Source: Paenalcaligenes niemegkensis (GTDB lineage Bacteria > Pseudomonadota > Gammaproteobacteria > Burkholderiales > Burkholderiaceae_B). Taken from it: DNA of 64,000 bases. The notes beneath the pieces are model-generated. The model ran no database searches. It saw only the letters and a program-made list of their open reading frames with translations, and was not told the origin of the DNA. The stretch is taken from NCBI RefSeq assembly GCF_022230885.1, contig NZ_JAKGCT010000001.1, positions 1 to 64,000 on the forward strand, given 5' to 3'. Positions within the stretch are counted from its first letter, which is position 1; every line of letters starts with the position of its first letter. Position numbers and translations under genes: made by a program. Positions 28,335 to 37,091 of this stretch are shown piece after piece.

Positions 28335-28419
28335 ATGAAGAGTCCCCAGCTCACTACCGCTTGAACTGGCAGCGGTGTCCGACCTCACGCCGGACGGGAT
28401 TTCTTTTGAGGCTCTTCAT
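28335..28419 (+). promoter_or_regulatory. Structured cysH leader covering the start codon
   Basis: The 85-nt segment can fold into a three-way-junction-like shape. The closing helix ATGAAGAG (28335-28342) with CTCTTCAT (28412-28419) is perfect over 8 bp and includes the first two bases of the cysH ATG. Inside are hairpin ACCGCT (28356-28361)/AGCGGT (28371-28376) and, directly abutting, GTCCG (28377-28381)/CGGAC (28391-28395). The GAGG ribosome-binding site lies next to the closing helix. It resembles a translation-gating leader; I do not recognise it as a known riboswitch class. Confidence 0.5.
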
Positions 28420-29155
28420 GTTTACCCCTTCTGAAAACAATGCACTTGATGCTGTAACCGCTGTACTCTGGAAACAATTACTCAGCGATTTGCAATTGAT
28501 AAAGCAGCAGCATCCGGATGCCACCTTTGCGAACTCATTAGCGGCTGAAGATATGGTGCTTCAACACGCCATCGCCACCCACGGCCTGAATATTTCCAGT
28601 TTTACCCTTGATACCGGGCGGCTGCACAAGGAGACTCTGGCCCTGCTTGATGTCATCAATAGTCATTACGGCATCCAGGTAACCAGTCTCAAGCCGAATC
28701 AGGTAAAAGTAGATCAGCACGTTGCAGAGCATGGCGCCTACGCGTTCTATGAAAGCCTGGAACTGCGCAAAGCATGCTGCGGTCTGCGTAAAGTCGAACC
28801 CCTGCGGGCCTACCTGCAAGGCAAATCCGCATGGATAACAGGCCAGCGCCGAGAGCAATCCCAAACTCGCTCCGAACTACAAAAAAACGAGTTTGACAGT
28901 GCCTTCCAACTGCAAAAATTCAATCCCTTATGCGATTGGACGCTAGAACAGGTCTGGACGGTAATTCGCACTTTTGCCATTCCCTACAATTCGCTCCACG
29001 ACCAGAACTATCCCTCCATAGGCTGTGACCCCTGTACGCGTGCCATACGTGCGGGCGAAGACGTGCGCGCGGGACGCTGGTGGTGGGAGCAACGCGACAG
29101 TATCGAATGCGGCCTGCATCAAAGCCCAACCACTGCCACAACCGAGAACACTTAG
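28418..29155 (+). CDS. cysH: Adenylyl-sulfate (APS) reductase, thioredoxin-dependent
   Basis: This enzyme reduces activated sulfate to sulfite in cysteine synthesis. The 245-residue protein has the P-loop-like substrate region (TFANSLAAEDMVL, TLDTGRLHKETL), the pair CCGLRKVEPL and the GCDPC motif. CC plus CxxC marks the iron-sulfur-containing APS-reducing type rather than the PAPS reductase of E. coli. The C-terminal ECGLH carries the redox cysteine. ATG 28418 has GAGG upstream; the frame extends to 28361 through the leader. It starts the operon cysH-cysD-cysN. Confidence 0.93.
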   Translation: MFTPSENNALDAVTAVLWKQLLSDLQLIKQQHPDATFANSLAAEDMVLQHAIATHGLNISSFTLDTGRLHKETLALLDVINSHYGIQVTSLKPNQVKVDQHVAEHGAYAFYESLELRKACCGLRKVEPLRAYLQGKSAWITGQRREQSQTRSELQKNEFDSAFQLQKFNPLCDWTLEQVWTVIRTFAIPYNSLHDQNYPSIGCDPCTRAIRAGEDVRAGRWWWEQRDSIECGLHQSPTTATTENT

Positions 29156-29163
29156 GAGACATC

Positions 29164-30072
29164 ATGGGATCACTTTCCCCTCGTACCCATTTAGACTGGC
29201 TAGAAGCCGAGGCCATTTACGTATTAAGGGAAATCGCCGCCGAATGCGAGCGCCCGGTATTATTATTCTCCGGAGGTAAAGACTCGGCTGTGCTGTTGAA
29301 GCTTGCCGAAAAAGCCTTTAGACCAGCTGCTTTTCCGTTTCCATTGATGCACATCGACACCGGACACAATTATCCTGAGGTAATCAGCTTCAGGGATAAT
29401 CGTGCTGCCGAACTGGGCGAAAAACTGATTGTGCGCTCAGTCGAGGATTCCATCGCCCGGGGAACCGTCGTTTTACGTCACGAAAATGACACCCGAAATG
29501 GTGCGCAGGCAATAACCCTGCTGGAAGCGATTGAAGAGTTTCAGTTCGACGCTTGTATCGGAGGAGCCCGACGCGATGAAGAAAAAGCCCGCGCCAAAGA
29601 ACGTTTTGTATCTTTTCGCGATGAGTTCGGCCAGTGGGATCCTAAAGCGCAGCGTCCAGAGTTATGGCGTCTTTTCAATACCCGCGTGCATAAAGGCGAA
29701 AACCTCAGGGCTTTTCCAATTTCCAACTGGACCGAGCTTGATGTGTGGCAATACATCAAGCGCGAAAATATTGAGCTCCCGTCTATCTACTACACCCATC
29801 CCCGTAGCGTAGTGCGCCGTAACGGCTTGCTGGTTCCGGATACCCACCTCACGCCTCCCAACGAAGGCGAAACAACCGAAGTGGTAAACGTGCGTTTCAG
29901 AACCGTTGGCGACATTTCCTGCACCTGCCCTGTAGAGTCCACAGCGGCCAGCCCTGACGACATCATTGAAGAGACCGCTCTTGCCACTCTCACCGAGCGC
30001 GGAGCTACGCGAATGGATGATCAAGCCTCTGAAGCCTCAATGGAACACCGAAAAAAACAAGGGTATTTTTAA
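29164..30072 (+). CDS. cysD: Sulfate adenylyltransferase subunit 2
   Basis: CysD, with the CysN GTPase, forms adenylyl sulfate from sulfate and ATP. The 302-residue protein has the PP-loop ATP motif LLFSGGKDSAVLLKLAEKAF (about 37-56), followed by LMHIDTGHNYPEVI and GGARRDEEKARAKER. AGGAG lies just before ATG 29164. The stop overlaps the cysN start by one base (TAATG). Confidence 0.96.
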   Translation: MGSLSPRTHLDWLEAEAIYVLREIAAECERPVLLFSGGKDSAVLLKLAEKAFRPAAFPFPLMHIDTGHNYPEVISFRDNRAAELGEKLIVRSVEDSIARGTVVLRHENDTRNGAQAITLLEAIEEFQFDACIGGARRDEEKARAKERFVSFRDEFGQWDPKAQRPELWRLFNTRVHKGENLRAFPISNWTELDVWQYIKRENIELPSIYYTHPRSVVRRNGLLVPDTHLTPPNEGETTEVVNVRFRTVGDISCTCPVESTAASPDDIIEETALATLTERGATRMDDQASEASMEHRKKQGYF

Positions 30073-31367
30073 TGAACGCCATAAACGAATCCTGGGTAAG
30101 TACCACTGACACTGGCGTATTGCGCTTTATCACAGCCGGTTCAGTGGATGATGGAAAGTCGACACTTATAGGGCGCCTGCTCCTGGATAGCCAAGCAGTG
30201 TTCGCCGATCAAATAGACGCCATTAACCGCTCAAAATATAAACGTACCAATGGGCACGAGCCGGATCTCGCGCTCTTAACCGATGGGCTGGAGGCAGAAC
30301 GCGAACAAGGTATCACTATCGACGTGGCCTATCGATACTTCGCCACGCCTTCACGCAAGTTTATCGTCGCCGATGCGCCGGGTCATGAGCAATACACTCG
30401 CAACATGATCACCGGGGCGTCGACAGCACAAGCTGTCATTATTCTCATCGATGCAAGCAAGGCCAGGGATGGCCGGTTGCTAACGCAGACTCGACGCCAC
30501 ACTACGCTCGCCAAATTACTGGGAGTAAAGCATATCGTCGTTGCCATCAACAAAATGGATCTGGTCGGTTGGGACGAGGCTGTATTTAATCGCATTCAGA
30601 ATGCCTATTCCGAACTGGCAAACCAAGTAGGCATCAGCTCTTTTCAGGTAGTACCCATATCAGCATTACAGGGCGACAACATCAGCAAGCTCTCTCCCTT
30701 TTCTCCTTGGTATGAGGGCTTGCCCCTGCTCGGACTGCTGGAAAGCCTGTCGTTGGCCGATACGTCATCAAACAACGAAGCCAGACTGTTTGTCCAATGG
30801 GTCATACGCCATGACGGCCAGGCGGCCAATGCATTTCGAGGCTATGCTGGCCATCTGGATAGTGGCAGCCTGCACCTAGGTGACGAAATCACGGTTTGGC
30901 CCTCTAAAGTCAGTGCGAAAATCTCAGCTTTACAACGCTCTGGAAGCGACGTTCAAAGCGTACAAGCAGGCGACGCAGTCACCGTTTTATTAGATCGCGA
31001 CATTGACGTCTCGCGTGGAGACTTAATCGCCTTGGCGACGAACGCTATCGTTCCCACGCGAGATATTCAAGCTGATCTGTGCTGGCTGGACGAAAATCCG
31101 CTTAATCCGGCCAGATCGTATTGGCTCAAGCAAGGATCACGAGTTACGCAAGCTAAAGTTAAAACCATTCACCAGGTACGGGATATTGAAGCCCTGGAAC
31201 CCCGGTCTGGTGCCGAGCGTCTTGAAATGAATGACATTGCCTCGGTAAGTCTCAGTACACGGGATGCCTTGATACTGGAACCTTACGAGACTCAACCAAC
31301 CACTGGCGCTTTTATTCTCATCGATTCCGCCACACACCAGACCGCTGCAGCCGGAATCGTGCGCTAA
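30072..31367 (+). CDS. cysN: Sulfate adenylyltransferase subunit 1 (GTPase)
   Basis: CysN is an EF-Tu-like GTPase whose GTP hydrolysis drives APS formation by CysD. The 431-residue protein has G1 (TAGSVDDGKSTLIGRL, about 17), G3 (VADAPGHEQYTRNM, about 98), G4 (AINKMDL) and two beta-barrel domains. There is no fused APS kinase domain, consistent with an APS-reducing CysH and no need for PAPS. It is the last gene of the operon. Confidence 0.96.
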   Translation: MNAINESWVSTTDTGVLRFITAGSVDDGKSTLIGRLLLDSQAVFADQIDAINRSKYKRTNGHEPDLALLTDGLEAEREQGITIDVAYRYFATPSRKFIVADAPGHEQYTRNMITGASTAQAVIILIDASKARDGRLLTQTRRHTTLAKLLGVKHIVVAINKMDLVGWDEAVFNRIQNAYSELANQVGISSFQVVPISALQGDNISKLSPFSPWYEGLPLLGLLESLSLADTSSNNEARLFVQWVIRHDGQAANAFRGYAGHLDSGSLHLGDEITVWPSKVSAKISALQRSGSDVQSVQAGDAVTVLLDRDIDVSRGDLIALATNAIVPTRDIQADLCWLDENPLNPARSYWLKQGSRVTQAKVKTIHQVRDIEALEPRSGAERLEMNDIASVSLSTRDALILEPYETQPTTGAFILIDSATHQTAAAGIVR

Positions 31368-31438
31368 GGCGGTGCGGGAGTGCGGGCTGTGCAAGCACGG
31401 GCTTTCAATAATGCGCGCCGCTTGCCTAGTCTGGGCGG

Positions 31439-32353
31439 TCAGGGATGTGCCCAGGGAGCCTTGGCAAAGTGTTCGGCAAGATAATCCATAAACACTTGCA
31501 CACGTGCCGGTCGCGCACGGCTGGGGGGCGTAACCAGATGCAGGGCTATGGGCGGAACCTCCCAGTCGGGCATGGCTACAGTCAACACCCCGGCCTTTAA
31601 TTCTTCCCACACCAAAAACTCGGGCTGCACCGCCAGGCCCAGCCCACTGCACAATGCCGGTATCAGGGCCTCAGCGTTATTGACCCTTAGAAAAGCAGGC
31701 ACGGTCTGTGCAAACTGACCGTGCCTGGCATGCTGGAAGCGCCACGTATTGCCACTGCTTTCATACATATATTGCAACGATCGATGCTGTGCAAGATCTC
31801 GTGGATGCATGGGAGTACCGTGAAGTTCAAAGTAGCGTGGTGACCCTACCATGTAGCGTTTCACGATGCACAGCCGCCTGGCAAGCAGGCTCGAGTCAGG
31901 AAGACTGGAAATTCGCAACGCCATGTCGAAGCCGTCGGCAACAATATCCGTCAGCTCGTCGCTAAAGCTCACCTCTAAAATCACCTCTGGGTGGGCTTGC
32001 ATGAAGGCAGGTATCAAAGGAGCCAGGTGAGAGATACCAAACGACATCGGCGCACTGATACGGACCGTTCCACGTAGTGAAGCGACGTTATCCCTCAATC
32101 TCGCCTCTAGCTCTTCACCTTCACGTAAAATACGGCTCGCGCCATCCAAGGCACTCAGCCCGCTGCCAGTGAGCGACATTTTTCTTGAGGTTCGGTGAAA
32201 CAGTGCGACGTTAAGCTGCTTCTCGAGTCGTGAAATAGCCTTCGACACGGTAGGCTGCGTAATGCCGAGTTCACTAGCGGCTCTGGCAAAGGAACCTACT
32301 TCGGCTACTTTGGCAAAAATTGCCCATGCTTGTAAATCTGGTAACTTAATCAT
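31439..32353 (-). CDS. LysR family regulator divergent to a pirin gene
   Basis: This 304-residue LysR regulator of the CrgA-like type has a winged helix (SFARAASELGITQPTVSKAI, about 21-40) and an effector domain beginning LRGTVRISAPMSFGI, with the GLGLAVQPEFLV block near the C terminus. It diverges from the pirin gene with a 98-bp gap, the common arrangement for this pair. The effector is unknown. Confidence 0.9.
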   Translation of the reverse strand: MIKLPDLQAWAIFAKVAEVGSFARAASELGITQPTVSKAISRLEKQLNVALFHRTSRKMSLTGSGLSALDGASRILREGEELEARLRDNVASLRGTVRISAPMSFGISHLAPLIPAFMQAHPEVILEVSFSDELTDIVADGFDMALRISSLPDSSLLARRLCIVKRYMVGSPRYFELHGTPMHPRDLAQHRSLQYMYESSGNTWRFQHARHGQFAQTVPAFLRVNNAEALIPALCSGLGLAVQPEFLVWEELKAGVLTVAMPDWEVPPIALHLVTPPSRARPARVQVFMDYLAEHFAKAPWAHP

Positions 32354-32451
32354 GCTGTTTTTGGAATGAATGGGTTTCTATTTATTCTATTCTCTTAGTC
32401 ATCAGCGCATATTAGTATTAACCCATCAGATTACTAACTATGGAGAACGAA

Positions 32452-33153
32452 ATGATTGACCGTCGACCTTTTACAACTCTGGGCGGTGCTAACCACGGAT
32501 GGTTAGACGCGAAGCATCACTTCTCATTTGCTCGCTACTACGATCCCAACCGCATGGGCTGGGGAGCCTTGCGGGTATGGAACGATGACACCATTGCAGC
32601 AGGAACTGGCTTTCCGCCCCACCCTCATTCCGATATGGAGATCATTACCTATGTTCGTCATGGCGCCATCACGCATGAAGACAGCCTGGGCAATAAAGGC
32701 CGCACTGAAGCTGGAGATGTGCAGGTAATGAGCGCCGGTACCGGCATACAACACGCGGAATACAATAGCGAACCCATCGATACCACTTTGTTTCAGATCT
32801 GGATCATGCCGGATGAAACGGGCAGCAGCCCCTCCTGGGGAAGCAAACCCTTTCCCAAAGGAGAGCGCGGTGGCAGTTTCGTAGCTTTGGCCAGCGGAAT
32901 GGAAGGCGATACAGACGCTCTGCCCATCCGTGCCAATGCCCGTGTCTCTGGTGCGACGCTAGAGGCCGGTCAAACCACCGAATACCACTTGGATGTAGGG
33001 CGCGTGGCCTATCTGGTAGCAGCGACAGGCGACATTGAGGTGAATGGTGTGAAACTTGAAGCGCGAGATGGCGCAGCAATACGTGATGAATCCACGTTGC
33101 GTATTTCGGCTTCATCAGACTCTGAAATCGTATTGGTTGAAACGGCGGCTTAA
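32452..33153 (+). CDS. Pirin family protein (YhhW-like)
   Basis: This is a bicupin of the pirin family; some members show quercetin 2,3-dioxygenase activity. The 233-residue protein has the metal-binding set FPPHPHSDMEIITYV (His, His) and GTGIQHAEYN (His, Glu) in the N-terminal cupin (about 55-105). ATG 32452 is favoured because GGAGAACGAA sits in front of it; the ATG at 32440 lies before that site. It ends 11 bp from the convergent methyltransferase gene. Confidence 0.9.
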   Translation: MIDRRPFTTLGGANHGWLDAKHHFSFARYYDPNRMGWGALRVWNDDTIAAGTGFPPHPHSDMEIITYVRHGAITHEDSLGNKGRTEAGDVQVMSAGTGIQHAEYNSEPIDTTLFQIWIMPDETGSSPSWGSKPFPKGERGGSFVALASGMEGDTDALPIRANARVSGATLEAGQTTEYHLDVGRVAYLVAATGDIEVNGVKLEARDGAAIRDESTLRISASSDSEIVLVETAA

Positions 33154-33164
33154 GCAAACATGGA

Positions 33165-34688
33165 CTAAGGCCGTTGGTCGGATACGACGCCAAGTCTGAG
33201 CCAAATCGGTAATACTTCACTTTCGAAATTTGCCAAGGCATCGGTGAAAAGTGCCGTAGGGTGGACAGGCAGCGTCGCTGAAAAGCGACGCCAAGCCTTC
33301 CATGCTCGGTCGGCGATGGGAGCCGTCGCAGATACACTGCCCTTTTCATGGAGGGCCATCCAGGCAGCCATCTGCGCCAAGCTTGTATTCAGCGCACTCC
33401 CCAAGGCGGGAGCCGCTAACCATTGTATAGGCCGTCCCTTTAACGCTGCTTGGCACAAGGCCAGGTTCAGCGACTGTGCAGGACGTGGATCGGGAGCGAG
33501 CTCCAATAAAGGATGGGCCACTCCAGAACCAACGAGCAACTGAAAGGCCGCATTCAGTTTGCCGGGGTCCGCCGCATACGCAGACGACGCAGCGCACTGC
33601 TCATAGCCTATAGCACCACGAGCCAAGGCCTGACGCACAGGATGAAAATAAGGCTGTGCTATGGCGGCTACGGCACGGTCATCAGTTGCCTGATCATGTG
33701 GCATCGGAAGGGCATGCAGTCGCTGTCGCAATAATGCCTGCCTATGGGCGGAGCTCGTAAGCCTTGCTGCCCGAGCCACCTGCTGATAAATATCGTGACG
33801 TAGCGTCTGATTACTGGCGAAAGCCTTGGCGCTTTCACGCAAAGCCGGGACGGACAGATCCGCAAGTAATACTTCGGTTTGTGCAGGAAGGGCTATGGCG
33901 TCTATGTTGTCCGCTGGTTGGGCGCTACCTAACCAGCAGCAACTGCTGCTTTCCCATCCGCGGACTACCTGCCCCACATGCTGAACCTGCCAATGCTCGG
34001 ACAGCAGGTCATGAAGTAAGTAGGCAGGGTCACGCCCATCAAGCTGATCTAACGCTTTGAGCAAATCGGGGTACTTGGCTAGATGAGCGGCACCTGCATG
34101 CCCCAACGCTCGTACCTGAGCCAGCGCTGTTGCAGCACGCTGAGACGCACTTCCCTGTGCTGCCTGCGCATATTCGTAGAGCAAATTTCGCACAGGCACC
34201 ATCTCGGCCATTCCCGGAAAGCAAGGATAACTCAAATAGACTAGCCCGCCAGGAGCCAAGAATCGTTGAATAAATGTTCGGATTGCCTGTTGATTAGCTG
34301 GTGAGACCCAGGCATAAACGCCGGTAAGGACGATATAGTCATAAGGCTCAGACTGCCCTGCCGCCATTTGCGCAAGATCAGAAAAACTGCTTTGCTGGAA
34401 ACTGAGATTACTCAGTCCTGCACTGCAGGCCCAGGAACGACCAACCGAGATATGCTCAGGATTAAAGTCTACGGCATGGAAGGAAGCATGTGGATTCGCA
34501 GCGGCCAGCAGAGCTGCACCCAGCCCTGGACCACAACCCAGCTCGCACCAACGATAGGGGCGAGAAGGATCAGGGGCACTACGGCCCAAACCGCTGGCTA
34601 CAAAGTGCAGCCAGGCTGGTGCCGTACCACGGTGAAAATACTCCGCATAACCGACTTCACCCGTGTATCCATCGATATCAGATTGCAT
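33165..34688 (-). CDS. SAM-dependent methyltransferase with regulatory domain
   Basis: This 507-residue class I methyltransferase has the SAM motif WCELGCGPGLGAALLAAANP (about 47-66) and acidic HAVDFNPEHI after strand 2. The long C-terminal half matches the pattern of the methyltransferase regulatory domain (PF10119), which is typical of a family with unassigned substrates. It lies 49 bp downstream of a FepA-type receptor on the same strand, so the two may be co-expressed. A link to siderophore handling is only positional. Confidence 0.8.
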   Translation of the reverse strand: MQSDIDGYTGEVGYAEYFHRGTAPAWLHFVASGLGRSAPDPSRPYRWCELGCGPGLGAALLAAANPHASFHAVDFNPEHISVGRSWACSAGLSNLSFQQSSFSDLAQMAAGQSEPYDYIVLTGVYAWVSPANQQAIRTFIQRFLAPGGLVYLSYPCFPGMAEMVPVRNLLYEYAQAAQGSASQRAATALAQVRALGHAGAAHLAKYPDLLKALDQLDGRDPAYLLHDLLSEHWQVQHVGQVVRGWESSSCCWLGSAQPADNIDAIALPAQTEVLLADLSVPALRESAKAFASNQTLRHDIYQQVARAARLTSSAHRQALLRQRLHALPMPHDQATDDRAVAAIAQPYFHPVRQALARGAIGYEQCAASSAYAADPGKLNAAFQLLVGSGVAHPLLELAPDPRPAQSLNLALCQAALKGRPIQWLAAPALGSALNTSLAQMAAWMALHEKGSVSATAPIADRAWKAWRRFSATLPVHPTALFTDALANFESEVLPIWLRLGVVSDQRP

Positions 34689-34737
34689 CGTGACGAAGTG
34701 GTAATGCAGAGTTCAAGTTGAAAAACACAATTGCTCT

Positions 34738-36933
34738 TTAGAAAGAAGCCGTCATAGTTGCGTAATAGGCTCGTCCAGGCTCGTTATAAGTGGCTGCACC
34801 AGCAGAGGTCGCATTACCCTCTCGGTACAATCTCTTGTCAAACAGATTAGATACGCCCACGCGGAAACGCAAATTTTTGTTGTACTCGTAGCCAGCACTC
34901 AAGCCAGCAAGTGCATAAGGGCTGATCGTCTGCAGTCCGTCGCCAGTTATTTCCTCGCCAGTACGGATATTAAACGATGGTCCTGTTTGCTTGCCATAAT
35001 ATGTGACATTAGCCTGAAACGACCACTTGGGCGAGTAGTACCAATCAAGTGTACTGTTGATCGTGTACTCGGGGATGATGCTCAGCGGCTCACCAGTGCT
35101 CTTGTTTTTGGACTCAATCATGTAGGTAAAGTTGGTGTTCCAGTCCAGGCTGGACGCCAAAGGCAAAAACAAATTACCTTCAAGCCCTTCAACCACCGCC
35201 TTGCCGCTATTGGACCACTGCAATACTCGTGCCCCGTTTGGCAAACGGTATAAAACATTGGTGTCGGCTACAATTTTATTCTTGTAGTCGTTACGAAAGT
35301 AAGCTGCACTGGCACGCCAAGTACCGGGATCGTACTCGAAACCGATTTCTTTATTTACACTAGTTTCGGGCGAAAGATCTTCATTTCCGACCAGATAGCA
35401 GCCTTGGGAATTGGTTTCAGACTGCAAGCAACCATTACCCATACTGTACAACAAGTAATTAGGGTTGGATTGATACAGGTTAGGTGCTTTATAAGCCCGT
35501 GCAATACCTGCGCGAAGTCTTAGAGAGTCGGTCGCATCGTACGAGCCATTCAGGCTTGGACTCCAGTTACTGCCAAATTCGCTGCTATGATCCAGACGCA
35601 CACCGGGCGTTAATGTAATGCGATCACTGGCTTCAATGTTATTTTCGATAAAAAAGGCATAGCTGTCCTGATCAGTTTTAGGGTCACGGTCGTTTTGCCC
35701 TGTATTACCAATACTGCCGCTGCTATACGTCTGCCGCAGACCGGACGGATCTTCCAGACTTTCATGTAACCATTCGACTCCCATTGTGGCGTATTGCTCG
35801 ACGCCCCACTTGAAAGGTACGCTAATTTCGCCGGCAGCACGAAGATTTTTCAGCCTGGATGGCTGCTTCTCTCCGGCGACTGGCCGGCCTTCGGGGCCTC
35901 CTGCCAAGCCTTCTGGTTCACGCATATTTCTCGTGTAATCATAAGCTATCGATGCCTTAGATATGCCCCAATCGTAGTCGCCGCTGTGTGTGAGAGCGAA
36001 GTTCTCACGGTACATGGTATTGGTTTCATCCCCGTACAGATCGTTTACATACTCGTCCGGGGTGTTGTTCATAGTGTCACCCGCGAACTCGTTGCCCTGA
36101 CGGCTGAAACCGAGATCCAAATCCAGCGTATTGCTGCGATTAGGCCGCCATGACAACAGAGCATTTACATCTTTGTTAACAACACCTTCCCGCCCTGAGG
36201 TCAGAGGTATGCCGTCGGCACCCTCTGCCGCCTTACCCGCATTAATGTCACGCGCATCGGCCCTTGTCTTGTTGTAGTTACCATACACTCGCATACTGAG
36301 CGTATCAGTGATAGGACTGGACAGTGATAAATTAACACGATCAGTGCTGCCTTCTTTGCTGTCTTCAGGCTGGCCGCGATAATAGGTGATAGAACCACTG
36401 GTCTCGTCAGTCGGGCGTTTGGTAATGATGTTCACCACCCCGCCCATAGCACCCGAGCCATAGCGTGCTGCCGCAGGACCGCGTATAACCTCGATGCGTT
36501 CGACCTGCTCAGCAGGCACCCAGTTCGTGTCGCCGCGTGTGTCGCGATCGCCATTCCAGCCGTAACGAACTGAGTTTCTTGAAGTTGAAGGCTTACCATC
36601 GATAAGGATCAGCGTGTTTTCCGGACCCATACCACGGATATCGATCTGCCGATTATTACCCCGCGACCCGCTCGCGCTATTACCCGTCAAGTTAACCCCA
36701 GGCTCACGGCGGATTATGTCGGCGAGATCATTCGTAGCGGGACGACGTTGGATGTCTTCGGCGGTGATAACCGAAACACCCAACGACTCTTTGATTTCTT
36801 CTTCAGCTGTGCCAAGCACTTGAATGCTCTGCATTTCCTGAACTGGGGTAACCCCCTGGGCCAGTGCGGCGCCCGATAAGGCCAACGCAACGGCAGCACT
36901 AGCGTACTGTAAGGGGAAAGGGGGGACAAACAT
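34738..36933 (-). CDS. TonB-dependent siderophore receptor, FepA/BfeA type
   Basis: This outer-membrane receptor imports ferric catecholate siderophores, driven by TonB. The 731-residue precursor has a signal peptide ending ALSGAALA, the TonB-box/plug region (IQVLGTAEEEIKESLGVSV, IDIRGMGPENTLILIDGKP, VERIEVIRGPAAARYGSGAM) and a 22-strand barrel ending in Phe (ATMTASF). The paired-cysteine loop GNGCLQSE...QGCYLVGNEDL is typical of FepA/BfeA. The start at 36933 follows CAGGAAAAATCAC. A Fur-like site lies in the divergent gap to an AraC regulator. Confidence 0.92.
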   Translation of the reverse strand: MFVPPFPLQYASAAVALALSGAALAQGVTPVQEMQSIQVLGTAEEEIKESLGVSVITAEDIQRRPATNDLADIIRREPGVNLTGNSASGSRGNNRQIDIRGMGPENTLILIDGKPSTSRNSVRYGWNGDRDTRGDTNWVPAEQVERIEVIRGPAAARYGSGAMGGVVNIITKRPTDETSGSITYYRGQPEDSKEGSTDRVNLSLSSPITDTLSMRVYGNYNKTRADARDINAGKAAEGADGIPLTSGREGVVNKDVNALLSWRPNRSNTLDLDLGFSRQGNEFAGDTMNNTPDEYVNDLYGDETNTMYRENFALTHSGDYDWGISKASIAYDYTRNMREPEGLAGGPEGRPVAGEKQPSRLKNLRAAGEISVPFKWGVEQYATMGVEWLHESLEDPSGLRQTYSSGSIGNTGQNDRDPKTDQDSYAFFIENNIEASDRITLTPGVRLDHSSEFGSNWSPSLNGSYDATDSLRLRAGIARAYKAPNLYQSNPNYLLYSMGNGCLQSETNSQGCYLVGNEDLSPETSVNKEIGFEYDPGTWRASAAYFRNDYKNKIVADTNVLYRLPNGARVLQWSNSGKAVVEGLEGNLFLPLASSLDWNTNFTYMIESKNKSTGEPLSIIPEYTINSTLDWYYSPKWSFQANVTYYGKQTGPSFNIRTGEEITGDGLQTISPYALAGLSAGYEYNKNLRFRVGVSNLFDKRLYREGNATSAGAATYNEPGRAYYATMTASF

Positions 36934-36964
36934 GTGATTTTTCCTGGGGCGTTTGATTCTTAAT

Positions 36965-36979
36965 TGAGAATGGTTTCTA
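36965..36979. promoter_or_regulatory. Fur-box-like site
   Basis: TGAGAATGGTTTCTA matches about nine of 14 informative positions of the 7-1-7 Fur consensus TGATAATNATTATCA. It sits 32 bp before the receptor gene in the divergent gap, where iron control is expected. Confidence 0.5.
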
Positions 36980-37091
36980 ATATCATTCAACTGTTGGGAA
37001 TTATGTCAGCTCTTTCCACGACCAGGCACTTAGTTATCATCAAAAACCTTTGCTAAATCCTCATTCAACTTAATGTGTTAGCGCCGCACTC

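Noticed and set aside
28149..28364. 71-codon open frame in the ahpC-cysH gap
   Set aside because: No ribosome site, no recognisable family, and it overlaps the structured cysH leader.
32370..32426. ATGGGTT/AACCCAT spaced repeat in the LysR-pirin gap
   Set aside because: Arms of seven bases about 43 bp apart are too short to set apart from chance.
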